Assembly: GCA_965197395.1 (NCBI GenBank)
Contig: CBDANB010000005.1
Span: forward strand, 496,001 to 560,000
From: CAZYFH01 sp965197395
GTDB taxonomy: Bacteria > Acidobacteriota > Vicinamibacteria > Vicinamibacterales > UBA8438
Length of the DNA stretch: 64,000 bases
Reading direction: 5' to 3'
Under the pieces are notes generated by a model. That model had not been told where the DNA came from and did no database searches. It saw only the letters and a program-made list of their open reading frames with translations. A program made the translations under genes and the position numbers. This document shows, piece by piece, positions 32,471-41,490 of this stretch. Position 1 is the stretch's first letter; each line of letters begins with the position of its first letter.

Positions 32471-33763
32471 CTAACAATAGTGCGGCGGCGCGTCAAGGAG
32501 GACGCGGCGGCGGCGCAGCTCCGCGCCTTCTGACCCGAGCGTCGACGGGTCGAGGGGCCTGGTGAGGTCGGCGTCGACCGTCACGGTCTCCGGGAGGTAT
32601 CGCCTGCACGCCGCGAACTCCTCCGCGTATTCCGGCGTGGGGAAGGTGAGCGTCAAGATCGATGAGCCGCCGCGCCGCTCGATGCGGTAGAGAGGGTTGA
32701 CGATCAGGGCGCCCGACACACGCCCTGGTTCCGGGACCTCGTAGCGCCTGAAGAGATCGTCGTCACGACTCGCCACGAGTGTGAAGGCCGGGTCACTGTC
32801 GATCTCCATCGCGGCAACGGACTGCGTGAGATCGACCACGCGCTGGTCCAGCACCTGTGTCAACAGCACCTCGTCGCTGAACAGCCGTGGTTGCTGGCGC
32901 GAGAAGAGGGACCCGTAGGCCGCCGGCGTCAGCGTATCGCCCGCCGACATGTTGTCGCCGAGGGCGCTGTGCAGATGCGGCATCACGATCGCCCCGTCTG
33001 GTGCTGCGAGCCGCGTCATCTCACCGGCGAGCAGCCGCTTGTGCCAGATGTACGGGAAGGCGTCTGCGAGCACGACGACCGAGAACGCGCAGTCGACGAA
33101 CGGGAGGGGATGGTTGGCGTCGCAGCAGATGGCGGTGCAGCCGGGCGCGGTCACCTCGGTGGCGAGCCAGAGCTTCCAGAAGGCGACGTCGGCGACGACC
33201 GGCCGGTCTGTCTGCGCGTCAGGTTGGCCACCCGCTCCGCGCTGGGTGTCGCCAGCGCCGGGGAGACCGGCCAGGAGCCGGGTCAGGTGACCCGAACCGC
33301 CGCAGAGATCGAGCGCGCGGCCGGCCGCGACCGCTGGGTGTTGACCAAGCGCGCGGATCAACGCCTCGGCGACGACGAACGTCGGATCGGACAGCCGGTA
33401 GAGGAAACAGGTCCCCTCAGCGTCGAGGCAGAGGATGCTGAGCGCCTCGCGATAGGTCATCGGTTCGCCGCGCGCGAGCAGCGACCGGAACGCGCCGGAT
33501 CGGCGCTCATCCTGGCCCAGGCCGAGCAGCCGGAAGAGCGCCTCCTCGTGTCGGCCGGCCTCGAGGGCGTGCATGGCGTCACGCGTCGCGTCGTCCGCGA
33601 TGAGCACGGGGATCCCCTCGACGATCGGGAACGCGCAGCACTCGCAGCCGAGAACGCCGGAGACGATATCGTGCTCGGTGCGCGCGAGGGCGTCGTTGTC
33701 CACCACCGAGAGCCGCGTGCCGCAAAACGGGCACCGCAGGAGGTCGAGGAGCGCTTCACGCAT
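32471..33763 (-). CDS. Trm112-like zinc-ribbon plus SAM methyltransferase
   Basis: 430 residues from ATG 33763. The N-terminal 55 residues are a Trm112-type ribbon: LLRCPFCGTRLSVVD and VLGCECCAFPIVEGIPVLI (four to five Cys). A class I methyltransferase follows, with RALDLCGGSGHLTRLLAGL as SAM site and FVDCAFSVVVLADAFPYIW as motif IV. The C-terminal 100 residues (FPTPEYAEEFAACRRYLPE) are unfamiliar. Its start overlaps the PIG-L gene by 8 bases; it is last in the exporter/glycosyltransferase operon. It probably methylates the glycosylated product; the ribbon suggests a self-contained version of two-part methyltransferases. Confidence 0.75.
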   Translation of the reverse strand: MREALLDLLRCPFCGTRLSVVDNDALARTEHDIVSGVLGCECCAFPIVEGIPVLIADDATRDAMHALEAGRHEEALFRLLGLGQDERRSGAFRSLLARGEPMTYREALSILCLDAEGTCFLYRLSDPTFVVAEALIRALGQHPAVAAGRALDLCGGSGHLTRLLAGLPGAGDTQRGAGGQPDAQTDRPVVADVAFWKLWLATEVTAPGCTAICCDANHPLPFVDCAFSVVVLADAFPYIWHKRLLAGEMTRLAAPDGAIVMPHLHSALGDNMSAGDTLTPAAYGSLFSRQQPRLFSDEVLLTQVLDQRVVDLTQSVAAMEIDSDPAFTLVASRDDDLFRRYEVPEPGRVSGALIVNPLYRIERRGGSSILTLTFPTPEYAEEFAACRRYLPETVTVDADLTRPLDPSTLGSEGAELRRRRVLLDAPPHYC

Positions 33764-34562
33764 CGATCGGGGTGTGGCGAGTGGTGAGGTGCTCGATGAA
33801 CGCGTCGCCGCGGGAGCCGACGTCGGCCCTGCGATAGTGCTCGGTGCCAAGGAAGCGCGCCGCGTCGCGGTCCGATACCGCCAGCAGCGCGCAGCCGTGC
33901 ATCTGGGACGCGTGACATTCGAGCGCGGCGAGCTTGCGGGCCGCGTAGGGACCGACGTCGAGAATGAGCGACGGCGGGGGCGCGATCGCACCGAAGGCGT
34001 GGGCGTCATCGATGCCCAGGATTGCATGCAGCGGTCTGCCCCCGCTCGATGGGACCGCCATCGCCGCGTGCTCGACGACCGCGCGCATGCGGCCCGCCGG
34101 CATCGTCACGTAGTAGAGCGCCGTGGAGGCGCCATTCAGCGCGGCCACCGCGGCCGTGACGTCTTCGTGAATGGCGATGTGATCGGGATGTCCGTAGAGG
34201 CCGTCCTCGTCGAAGGTCACCACGACGTCGGGGCGGCGGCGGCGGATGGTCTTGCGGATGTCGCCTTGAAGCTGCGCCCGATCTGCCCACGGCAGCATGC
34301 CATCCTCGTAGGCGAGGATGTCGGGCGCGTCGATCCCGAGGACACGCGCGGCCGCTCGAAGCTCACCGGTGCGTACCGCGCCAAGGTCCCCCTCTCCCTG
34401 CCCGTGCTCACCGCGGGTGGCGCACAGGAGCGTGACCGTCGCACCGAGGTGGGCGCAGCAGGCCAATAGTCCTCCCGATGCCAGCGACTCGTCGTCCGGG
34501 TGGGCGAAGACGCCGAGCAGGGAACGCCCGGCCAGGTCACTGGGTGGCGTGTGGGTCGTCAC
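33756..34562 (-). CDS. PIG-L (GlcNAc deacetylase) family zinc hydrolase
   Basis: 268 residues. Zinc motifs LLGVFAHPDDESLASGG (His-Pro-Asp-Asp) and YGHPDHIAIHEDV (His ligand) are complete, as is TLLCATRGEHGQ. The family removes N-acetyl from GlcNAc-containing lipids or thiol precursors. The sister domain in mycothiol conjugate amidase works similarly. The 4-base overlap with the upstream glycosyltransferase supports sequential action: add an N-acetyl sugar, then deacetylate. Confidence 0.9.
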   Translation of the reverse strand: MTTHTPPSDLAGRSLLGVFAHPDDESLASGGLLACCAHLGATVTLLCATRGEHGQGEGDLGAVRTGELRAAARVLGIDAPDILAYEDGMLPWADRAQLQGDIRKTIRRRRPDVVVTFDEDGLYGHPDHIAIHEDVTAAVAALNGASTALYYVTMPAGRMRAVVEHAAMAVPSSGGRPLHAILGIDDAHAFGAIAPPPSLILDVGPYAARKLAALECHASQMHGCALLAVSDRDAARFLGTEHYRRADVGSRGDAFIEHLTTRHTPIDA

Positions 34563-35638
34563 GCGGTCCGTTCGCGCCGCGTCGCGGCCACCAGCGCCCG
34601 GTAGACCTCGACATAGGCGTCCACCATTCGGTCTGCCCCGAACCGCTCCATGGCCCGCGCCCGGACTCGTGCGCGGTCCAGCGCGAGCACCTCTGGCACG
34701 CCGTCAACGAGTGCGTCGAGTGAGCCAAACACACGGCCCGTCACCCCGTCGTCGACGATCTCGCGCACGGCGCCGCGGTCGAGCGCTGCCACCGGCGTGC
34801 CGCACGCGTTCGCTTCGGCCAGGACGAGGCCGAAGGATTCGCCCGATTGGATCGGGTAGAGCAGCGCCCGGGCACCGCCGAGCAACTCCACCTTGGCCGC
34901 GAGGTCGACCTCGCCTCTGGATATCACCTGGCGCTGGTCGACGAGCGGTGCGACCATGGTACGGAAGTACTCGTTTTCGGCCGCGGCCAGGATGATCCGC
35001 ATGTCAACGCGCCGCGCGACGTCGACCGCCTCCAGGACGCCCTTGCCTTCGGTATAGCGGCCGAGGAAAAGCAGGTAGTCGTCAGGATTCTCTCGAAACA
35101 CGTAGGTACTGATGTCGACCGCGTGGTGAATCGTGGCCACGACGTTGAGGTCGGCCAGCAGGCGCGCCTGCGCGGTGGACACCGCGACAAACGGCGCGTC
35201 CGCGTACCGGGACCAGAGCGCGACCTCCGGTGCCGTGGGCGCATGGTGCAGCGTCTGCAGAATGGGTGTCGGGGAGAGCCGTCCGTAGGCCAGCGACATC
35301 GGATAATACTCGGCCTGGTAGTGGATGACGTCGAAGGACATGGCCCGTTCCACGGCGGCCGCCAGGTTGAACAGCTCACACAGATCCCACGGCCACAACG
35401 AGGAGTCCTCGTTGTATCCACGTGGGTAGATGGCGTGCAGTGTCGCGGTCGTGACCGACGAGCCGGTGGCGAACAGCGTCACGTCGTGACCGCGGGCCAC
35501 CAAGCCATCGACGAGGAGCGCCGTCAAGGACTCGATCGACCCCGATCGATCGGGTGGGACCGACTGCGCGACCGGCGCCACCACGGCAATCCGCAGCGCG
35601 TCCGCTAGTACCTTCGGCACATCGGTGACGGCCATCAC
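34559..35638 (-). CDS. Glycosyltransferase family 4
   Basis: 359 residues. GT-B donor blocks: YLLFLGRYTEGKGVLEAVDVA, VELLGGARALLYPIQSGESFGLVLAEANACGTPVAAL (E-x7-E) and EIVDDGVTGRVFGSLDALV. N-terminal VPPDRSGSIESLTALLVDGL is the usual sugar-acceptor loop. Start and stop both overlap neighbours by 4 bases, so it is strictly coupled to the preceding glycosyltransferase and the PIG-L gene. Confidence 0.9.
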   Translation of the reverse strand: MMAVTDVPKVLADALRIAVVAPVAQSVPPDRSGSIESLTALLVDGLVARGHDVTLFATGSSVTTATLHAIYPRGYNEDSSLWPWDLCELFNLAAAVERAMSFDVIHYQAEYYPMSLAYGRLSPTPILQTLHHAPTAPEVALWSRYADAPFVAVSTAQARLLADLNVVATIHHAVDISTYVFRENPDDYLLFLGRYTEGKGVLEAVDVARRVDMRIILAAAENEYFRTMVAPLVDQRQVISRGEVDLAAKVELLGGARALLYPIQSGESFGLVLAEANACGTPVAALDRGAVREIVDDGVTGRVFGSLDALVDGVPEVLALDRARVRARAMERFGADRMVDAYVEVYRALVAATRRERTA

Positions 35639-36756
35639 GCGCAGGCCCTGTCCAGGAACGTTGGCAACACGCGTGCGGCGTCGAAACAGTCACGGGCGAT
35701 CTCTCGCGCGCGCCGTGCATGGTGAGGATAGTCAGTGGCGAGACGCTCGAGCGCTGCGAGTGCCTCGTCCGGAGTTCCGAAACCGATGAGGCCGGTGCCA
35801 GAGGGGAGGTGTGCGGTCCACCCCGTGTCCTGAACGACGGCCGGACGCCCCGCGGCCAGGTAACACGCCGTGCGGTCGCTGAACCACCCGGAGCGCCGCG
35901 CCGTGTAGGCATGTTTGGCGATACCGAACTCGGCCCACGACCGCTGGATGAAGTCCCGATAGTCCCAGGGCGTGCGCGATATGTTCATCGCCTCGACCGG
36001 CGACCAGCCGTGCTCTTGGAGCAAGCGCATCGGGCCGTTCACCGCGAGCTGGAAGCGTTCGGGCATCCTACTCGGCAGGTCGATGAACCGGAGAAACTCA
36101 CGGTCCTTGTCGCCGTCGACGTCGGCGAAGCTCTCCGTCTTCCACGTCATCACCGTGGTCAACTTGTCGCCGACCGGCGGCGCCTCCGTGTGCCAGAGCT
36201 CCGTGGTCACCGGCTGCCACGTGTGTTCCCATACGAAGTCGCCCGTGGGCACGTCGCATGCCGGTGTGCCGATGTTGGCGCCGAACGTGAACAGGTGATC
36301 GAACTGGCGAAAGAAGTCGACATACCACTCGACGCCCTTGGCAATGGCGAACTGGGTGAAGACCGGGTCCGAGTCGACGAACACCCGCCGGGGAATCCTC
36401 GCGTATTCATCACGCCAGAACCACGAGCCGCCGGAGAGGTTCACAAAAAGGTCGGCATCGGCGCAATAGGATCGCACGTCATCGTGCGACCGACCGTGAT
36501 ACGTCCCGTCATGGTTGACGAAGCACCACCGATCGCCGAGGTCGAACGGCTCGAGCATCTCCTGCAGGTAGCGCGTGCCGTAGGACGGATCGGGCGAGAT
36601 CGCGTTGCGCTCCGGATCGTAGACGGCCTCGCCGGTGTCCTCGATGTAGAAGACCTCGTGTCCGAGCGCCCGGAGACCGATGAGATACATGAGCGAGCAC
36701 CAGGCCACACCGCCGAACGGATACCGGGCGACGATGCCCGCGAAGAGGATCCGCAT
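35635..36756 (-). CDS. Glycosyltransferase, CgeB/GT1-like
   Basis: 373 residues. N-terminus ILFAGIVARYPFGGVAWC and LGHEVFYIEDTGE form the first Rossmann half. The C-terminal half has TARRSGWFSDRTACYLAAGRPAVVQDTGW and TGLIGFGTPDEALAALERL, as in CgeB-like and Glyco_trans_1_2 proteins. A donor cannot be assigned. It is second in the operon, 10 bases after the ABC exporter, and overlaps the next gene by 4 bases. Confidence 0.75.
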   Translation of the reverse strand: MRILFAGIVARYPFGGVAWCSLMYLIGLRALGHEVFYIEDTGEAVYDPERNAISPDPSYGTRYLQEMLEPFDLGDRWCFVNHDGTYHGRSHDDVRSYCADADLFVNLSGGSWFWRDEYARIPRRVFVDSDPVFTQFAIAKGVEWYVDFFRQFDHLFTFGANIGTPACDVPTGDFVWEHTWQPVTTELWHTEAPPVGDKLTTVMTWKTESFADVDGDKDREFLRFIDLPSRMPERFQLAVNGPMRLLQEHGWSPVEAMNISRTPWDYRDFIQRSWAEFGIAKHAYTARRSGWFSDRTACYLAAGRPAVVQDTGWTAHLPSGTGLIGFGTPDEALAALERLATDYPHHARRAREIARDCFDAARVLPTFLDRACA

Positions 36757-36766
36757 AGGTCAGGGC

Positions 36767-38617
36767 CTACGCGCGCATCAGCTCGTCGACGGCCGCTGGC
36801 GCGTCGAGCGATCGGCCGACGGTCAGGTGTGCACACATGTGTCGATACAGATCGTTCGACCCCATCAGGTGGTCGTGCGTGCCCTGGGCGACGAGCCGTC
36901 CTTGATCCAGGACCAGAATGCGAGTCGCATCACGAATCGTCGACAACCGATGGGCGATGACAATGGTGGTGCGGCCGGCGCGCAGCCGGCGCAACGCGTC
37001 GAAGACCGCGGCTTCCGAGATCGCGTCGACCGCCGACGTCGGCTCGTCCAGGATGAGGATCGGGGCGTTCTTGAGCAAGGCACGCGCGATCCCCAGGCGC
37101 TGGCGCTCTCCGCCCGACAGCGTACCGCCATCCTCGGCGACCGGTGTGTCGTACCCCTGCGGGAGACGCCGGATGAGGTCGTCGATATGAGCCGCGAGCG
37201 CGGCCTGCTCCACCTCCGCGTCGGACGCGTTGAGCCGGCCGTAACGGATGTTGTCGGCGATCGTGCCGGTGAAGAGCACCGGATCTTGTGGCACCAGCGC
37301 GATCCGCTGGCGCAACGAGCTCAGTGAATATCGGGTGACGTCGACGTCGTCGATCACGATGCGACCGTCGGTCGGTGTGAAGAACCGCGGGATCAAGTTC
37401 GCCAGCGTCGTCTTGCCGGCTCCGGTCGGTCCAATCAAGGCCACCAGCTCGCCGGGCCGGGCATCGAAGCTGACGTGGTTGACCACCGTCCGCTCGCCGT
37501 CGTAGGAGAAGCTCACGTCCTCGTACCGGAGGTGCCCGACGACCCGCGACGCGTCGACGGCGTCCGGGGCGTCCACCGTCTCTGGCGTCAACGCGAAGAT
37601 CTCCCGCACGCGTCTGGCGCTGACGAGGGCCTGGCGAAGCGATCCCGTGGTGCGCGCGATCTCGGAGATGGGGTCGTAGACGGCGGCCAGATAGGCGATG
37701 ACGACGAGCAGCGACCCGATCGTGAGTGTCCCGTCGAGGACGTGCAACCCCCCCACGATCAGCACGAGCGCGGTGCCCGCGAGCGTGATGGCGGTGACGT
37801 TGACGGAGAAGAGCGACTCCTGCCAGGTGAGCTGCAGACGCGCGCGCATGGTGGCGCGACCCGACGTCGAGAACCGCGCCAGCTCGTGATGTTCACGAAC
37901 AAAGCTCTTGATGGCTGCGATGGAGCTGAGGATCTCGAACGCCCGCTCGAGCAACGTGGATTCGAGCGCCTTCACGCGCTCCGCCCGGTCGGTCATCCGC
38001 GCCGCGTAGTAGCGCAGACACAGGTAGAGAAACGGCATGACGGCCAGCGCCAACAGACCGAGCGTCATGTCGAGGGTCACGAGGATGACGAACATCACTG
38101 CCAGATGGAGCGCGGCGAGCGCCAAAGGAAAGACACCGCCCATGACGAGGTCGTCCACGCAATACGCGTCGGCATCCAGCCGATAGACGGCATCGGCCGA
38201 CCGGGTCTCGACGTGATGGCTCAGCGGCAGCGCCTGCAGGTGGGCGAGCAGTCGCGCGCGCAGGTCGTAGACGATGCGCTGGCCCATACCGACCTGGAGC
38301 TGCGTATGGATCAGGCGGACCAGCTCGTTCGCAATCTGTACGGCGAGGCCCGCCGCGACGATGACCACGAGGACGACGACCGGGCGCGCGTTGGCCAGGC
38401 CCGGCGCCAGCGCGACGATGACGTCGGGGAAGGGGAGGCCGCCGAGCACGTTGTCGACGAGGAGCTTGAGGGCCCACGGAGCCAGCGCGGTCAACCCGAT
38501 TCCCAGAACCGAGAGCGCCGCGATCGCCGCGACGCGGACACGATACGGCTGGAGAAATGAGAGGGCCCAGCGGATGAGCGTCACGTCAAGAGTCCGGATC
38601 GTACCATTTTGGCGCAC
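36767..38617 (-). CDS. ABC transporter, fused membrane and ATPase domains (MsbA-like exporter)
   Basis: 616 residues. Six transmembrane helices (about residues 20-310) are followed by an ATPase domain: Walker A LIGPTGAGKTTLANLI, Q-loop IALVPQDPVLFTG, signature LSGGERQRLGIARALL, Walker B ILILDEPTSAVD and H-loop VIAHRLSTIRD. It would act as a homodimer to export a lipid-linked or glycosylated compound. It is first in a five-gene overlapping operon with two glycosyltransferases, PIG-L and a methyltransferase, so its cargo is probably their product. Confidence 0.9.
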   Translation of the reverse strand: MRQNGTIRTLDVTLIRWALSFLQPYRVRVAAIAALSVLGIGLTALAPWALKLLVDNVLGGLPFPDVIVALAPGLANARPVVVLVVIVAAGLAVQIANELVRLIHTQLQVGMGQRIVYDLRARLLAHLQALPLSHHVETRSADAVYRLDADAYCVDDLVMGGVFPLALAALHLAVMFVILVTLDMTLGLLALAVMPFLYLCLRYYAARMTDRAERVKALESTLLERAFEILSSIAAIKSFVREHHELARFSTSGRATMRARLQLTWQESLFSVNVTAITLAGTALVLIVGGLHVLDGTLTIGSLLVVIAYLAAVYDPISEIARTTGSLRQALVSARRVREIFALTPETVDAPDAVDASRVVGHLRYEDVSFSYDGERTVVNHVSFDARPGELVALIGPTGAGKTTLANLIPRFFTPTDGRIVIDDVDVTRYSLSSLRQRIALVPQDPVLFTGTIADNIRYGRLNASDAEVEQAALAAHIDDLIRRLPQGYDTPVAEDGGTLSGGERQRLGIARALLKNAPILILDEPTSAVDAISEAAVFDALRRLRAGRTTIVIAHRLSTIRDATRILVLDQGRLVAQGTHDHLMGSNDLYRHMCAHLTVGRSLDAPAAVDELMRA

Positions 38618-38722
38618 TCATGCGGGGAAGTAGGTCGGCGGCGTAGGACGCTGTGCCGGGCGGTGAGGTAGTTGGTCCAGAGGGGGCTGCTAGAATACCG
38701 CCATTCGGTGGAGGATGTTCCG

Positions 38723-40084
38723 ATGAAGATGCGCTCAACGGTGCTCGGGCTCGGCGTGGTGGCCCTCGCCGCCACGACGGTGTCGGCGCAGTCGAACTGG
38801 CCGCGGTTCCGCGGTGATACGGCGGGTGTCGTGGCCGATGACGCCAGGCTGCCGGACGCCTGGGGGCCGGATGAGAACGTCGTCTGGTCGCTCGACGTGC
38901 CCGGACAATCCTGGAGCTCGCCGATCGTCTGGGATGATCACGTATTCGTCGTGACGGCGGTCAGCGTCGACGGGGAGGACGAAGCGCTGGCGCCGGTCGA
39001 AAGCTATCGGGCGCGCTCGCTCGGTGGGTCGATGAGCCGGACCGACGTCTACACGCCGACCACGCCGATCCGGTGGGCGCTCTACGACATCGATTTTGCG
39101 ACCGGTGCGGTTCGATGGGAGCGGATGCTCCACACGGGCCTACCGGCCGAGCCGTCCCATCAGAAAACCAGGATGGCCGCCGAGACGCCGGTGACCGACG
39201 GCGAGCGCGTGTATGTCTACCTTGGGGACATCGGCCTGTTCGCGCTCGAGTTCGACGGCAGCATCGCGTGGTCGGTGCCGATGGAGTGGCTGCCGCGCCG
39301 CGACTGGGGCTCGGCAACCTCGCCGGCGCTCCACGACGGCCGGTTGTATGTCGTCAACGACAACGAAGCGCAGTCGTATATCGCCGCCTATGACGCCGCC
39401 ACCGGAGCGGAGCTGTGGCGCACCGATCGAGACGAGGCGAGCAACTGGGCGACGCCCTTCGTCTGGGAGAACGACGTCCGCACGGAGATCGTCACGTCGG
39501 GTACCGGCGGCGTCCGCTCCTACGGTCTCGACGGCGAGCTGCTGTGGGAGCTGCACGGCATGTCGACGCTCGTCATCCCGACGCCGTTCGCCGAACACGG
39601 CCTGCTCTATATCAACTCCGGGTACGTCGCCGACCAATCGCGACCGGTCTACGCCGTGCGCCCGGGCGCGTCTGGCGACATCACGCTCGGCGAAGGGAGC
39701 ACGAGCAACGACTACATCGTCTGGTCGCATCCGCAGCTCGGCTCCTACAACCCGTCATCGCTCGTCTATGGCGACTACCACTACACGCTGCTCGACCGCG
39801 GCATCCTGCTATGCTACGACGCGCGGACCGGTCGCGAGGTCTATCCGCGGGCTCGCATCACGGCCGGTACCCTCTTCACGGCGTCGCCGTGGGCATACAA
39901 CGGGAAGATCTTTGCGTTGAGCGAGGACGGCGATACCTTCGTCATCCAGGCCGGACCGGAGTTCGCCGTCCTGGGTCGTAACTCACTGGACGAGATGTCG
40001 TTGGCGACGCCAGCCGTCGCGAATGGAAGCCTGATTCTGCGCACCGCCTCGAAGCTGTATCGCATCGGCGACGCGGGCTCGTAG
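38723..40084 (+). CDS. Secreted PQQ-like beta-propeller protein (paralogue 1 of 3)
   Basis: 453 residues, ATG 38723 with GGAGG nine bases upstream. Signal peptide ending VSAQ, then NWPRFRGDTAGVVADDARLP, WSSPIVWDDHVFV, AETPVTDGERVYVYLGDIG, NWATPFVWENDVRTEIVTSG, LLYINSGYVADQSRPVYAVR and the end ASKLYRIGDAGS. It is paralogous to the products of 52744 and 58227. The propeller repeats resemble PQQ enzymes, but the DH-type catalytic Asp/Ca2+ motifs are not visible, so it may be a binding or assembly protein rather than a dehydrogenase. Confidence 0.8.
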   Translation: MKMRSTVLGLGVVALAATTVSAQSNWPRFRGDTAGVVADDARLPDAWGPDENVVWSLDVPGQSWSSPIVWDDHVFVVTAVSVDGEDEALAPVESYRARSLGGSMSRTDVYTPTTPIRWALYDIDFATGAVRWERMLHTGLPAEPSHQKTRMAAETPVTDGERVYVYLGDIGLFALEFDGSIAWSVPMEWLPRRDWGSATSPALHDGRLYVVNDNEAQSYIAAYDAATGAELWRTDRDEASNWATPFVWENDVRTEIVTSGTGGVRSYGLDGELLWELHGMSTLVIPTPFAEHGLLYINSGYVADQSRPVYAVRPGASGDITLGEGSTSNDYIVWSHPQLGSYNPSSLVYGDYHYTLLDRGILLCYDARTGREVYPRARITAGTLFTASPWAYNGKIFALSEDGDTFVIQAGPEFAVLGRNSLDEMSLATPAVANGSLILRTASKLYRIGDAGS

Positions 40085-40130
40085 CACGGCCGCGGGGCCA
40101 CAGGCGGGAATCCCGGTATCATAGCCAGCG

Positions 40131-40505
40131 ATGGTAGCCGGGTGGTTTGCGGCAGGAGCCGCGATGTGCGGTGTCGGCGTGCTGATCGGGGCGTTCGGGG
40201 CGCATGGGCTCCGAGACCGGGTGGCGGCCGATATGCTCGCGGTCTTCGAGACCGGTGTCCGCTACCACCTGATTCATGCGCTTGGCCTGCTCGCGGTCTC
40301 GTGGGCGGCGTCACGCTGGCCGAGCGTCTGGGTCGGCGCGGCCGGCTGGCTGTTCATCGCCGGCATCGTGTTCTTCTCCGGCAGTCTCTATCTGCTGGCG
40401 ATCACCGGCACTCGGTGGTTGGGGGCCATCACCCCGATTGGCGGCGTCTGCTTTCTCATCGGATGGGCGGCGCTCGCCACCGGCGCCCTCCGCGCATCGC
40501 CCTGA
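40131..40505 (+). CDS. DUF423 (YgdD-like) membrane protein
   Basis: 124 residues with four transmembrane helices. AAMCGVGVLIGAFGAHGLRD, FETGVRYHLIHALGLL and FSGSLYLLAITGTRWLGAITPIGG are the three signature blocks of DUF423. Inner-membrane protein of unknown function. It follows the propeller gene by 46 bases. Confidence 0.9.
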   Translation: MVAGWFAAGAAMCGVGVLIGAFGAHGLRDRVAADMLAVFETGVRYHLIHALGLLAVSWAASRWPSVWVGAAGWLFIAGIVFFSGSLYLLAITGTRWLGAITPIGGVCFLIGWAALATGALRASP

Positions 40506-40519
40506 GCATGACCCGGACG

Positions 40520-40595
40520 ACGTGAAGGCCGTCGGATGCACGGAATCTTGGCCGGGGCACGCCGCAAGGACACCCAGCCGGTCACAGAGCCCTGA
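40520..40595 (+). pseudogene. C-terminal fossil of a two-cysteine family gene
   Basis: From about 40524 the frame reads EGRRMHGILAGARRKDTQPV, then TEP and TGA at 40593-40595. Intact family members end H-E-G-N-Y-G-M-x-G-I-L-A-G-A-R plus a short tail, so this is the last 20-25 codons of a lost copy. Nothing of the rest of the gene is visible upstream, where DUF423 ends at 40505. Confidence 0.6.
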
Positions 40596-40646
40596 TGACG
40601 GCCACGGCCCTCGGCTAGGGCGCACACCTCCTCGAACCCATCGAAC

Positions 40647-41452
40647 TTGAACGTCACTGTCGTCGCAGCACCGACCGTGCTGACTGTCTCGATAGCGTCG
40701 GTCGCGTCTCCGGCGGGCGCACAGCCCACGGTCCGTCTCACTGAGTCTTCGCAATCCGTCGCCGATGGCTCTCGCAGTGCGTCGGAGCGCGCGGCGCCGC
40801 TCGGCGCAGCCGCACTCGAAGCGCAAGCGCGGTCACTCGGCGTGCTGGTCGGCCGACCGACCATTCGACCGATGCGCACCGATACACCACCCCTCGTCGA
40901 TGGCAGGCTCGATGACGCCGTCTGGCAGAGCGCCGTGAAGATCACCAGCTTCGTGCAATACGAGCCGGTGGACGGCGCGCCGCCAACCGAGCCCACTGAC
41001 ATGTACGTGGCCTATGACGACGACCACCTGTACTTCGGTTTCTACGCCTACTACGCCGACCCGCGCATCATGCGGTCGAACCGGGTCGATCGAGATACGG
41101 CGTTCAATGACGACCTGCTGACCGTCTATCTCGACACCTTCATGGATCAGCAACGGTCGTACGACTTCGATGTCAATGCCCACAACGTGCAGGGCGACGG
41201 CATCATCGACCTGGCCGGTCGGCGTAACCGCGGCGCGGGGATTCCGTTGACAAGCAACTCGACGTCAATCTGCTGTTCACGTATCGAATCAACGGCGGCA
41301 CGGTCTTCTACGCCGGCTACGACGATCACTACCGCCAGGAGAGGTTCATCGAGGGCCTCGACCCGATCCAAGAGCGATTCATCCACTCCGACGCCTATCG
41401 CCGGACCAACCGCGCGATCTTTACGAAGTTGCAGTATCTGTTCAGGTACTGA
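40647..41452 (+). pseudogene. DUF5916-like (CBM9-type N-terminus) protein with the centre deleted
   Basis: The first ~190 codons have a signal sequence and the CBM9-like start of DUF5916 proteins: PLVDGRLDDAVWQSAVKITS, TDMYVAYDDDHLYFGFYAY, NDDLLTVYLDTFMDQQRSYD and NAHNVQGDGI. Near 41228 the frame changes, and a second frame gives DKQLDVNLLFTYRINGGTVF, YAGYDDHYRQ, RRTNRAIFTKLQYLFRY and TGA at 41450-41452, the family's final outer-membrane strands. The normal 700-850 residue protein has lost roughly 500 codons at a single junction. The first frame runs on without homology to 41468. Confidence 0.75.
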
Positions 41453-41490
41453 GCACCTCGCCACATAGCGAGAACGGCACCGCCTCTGTG

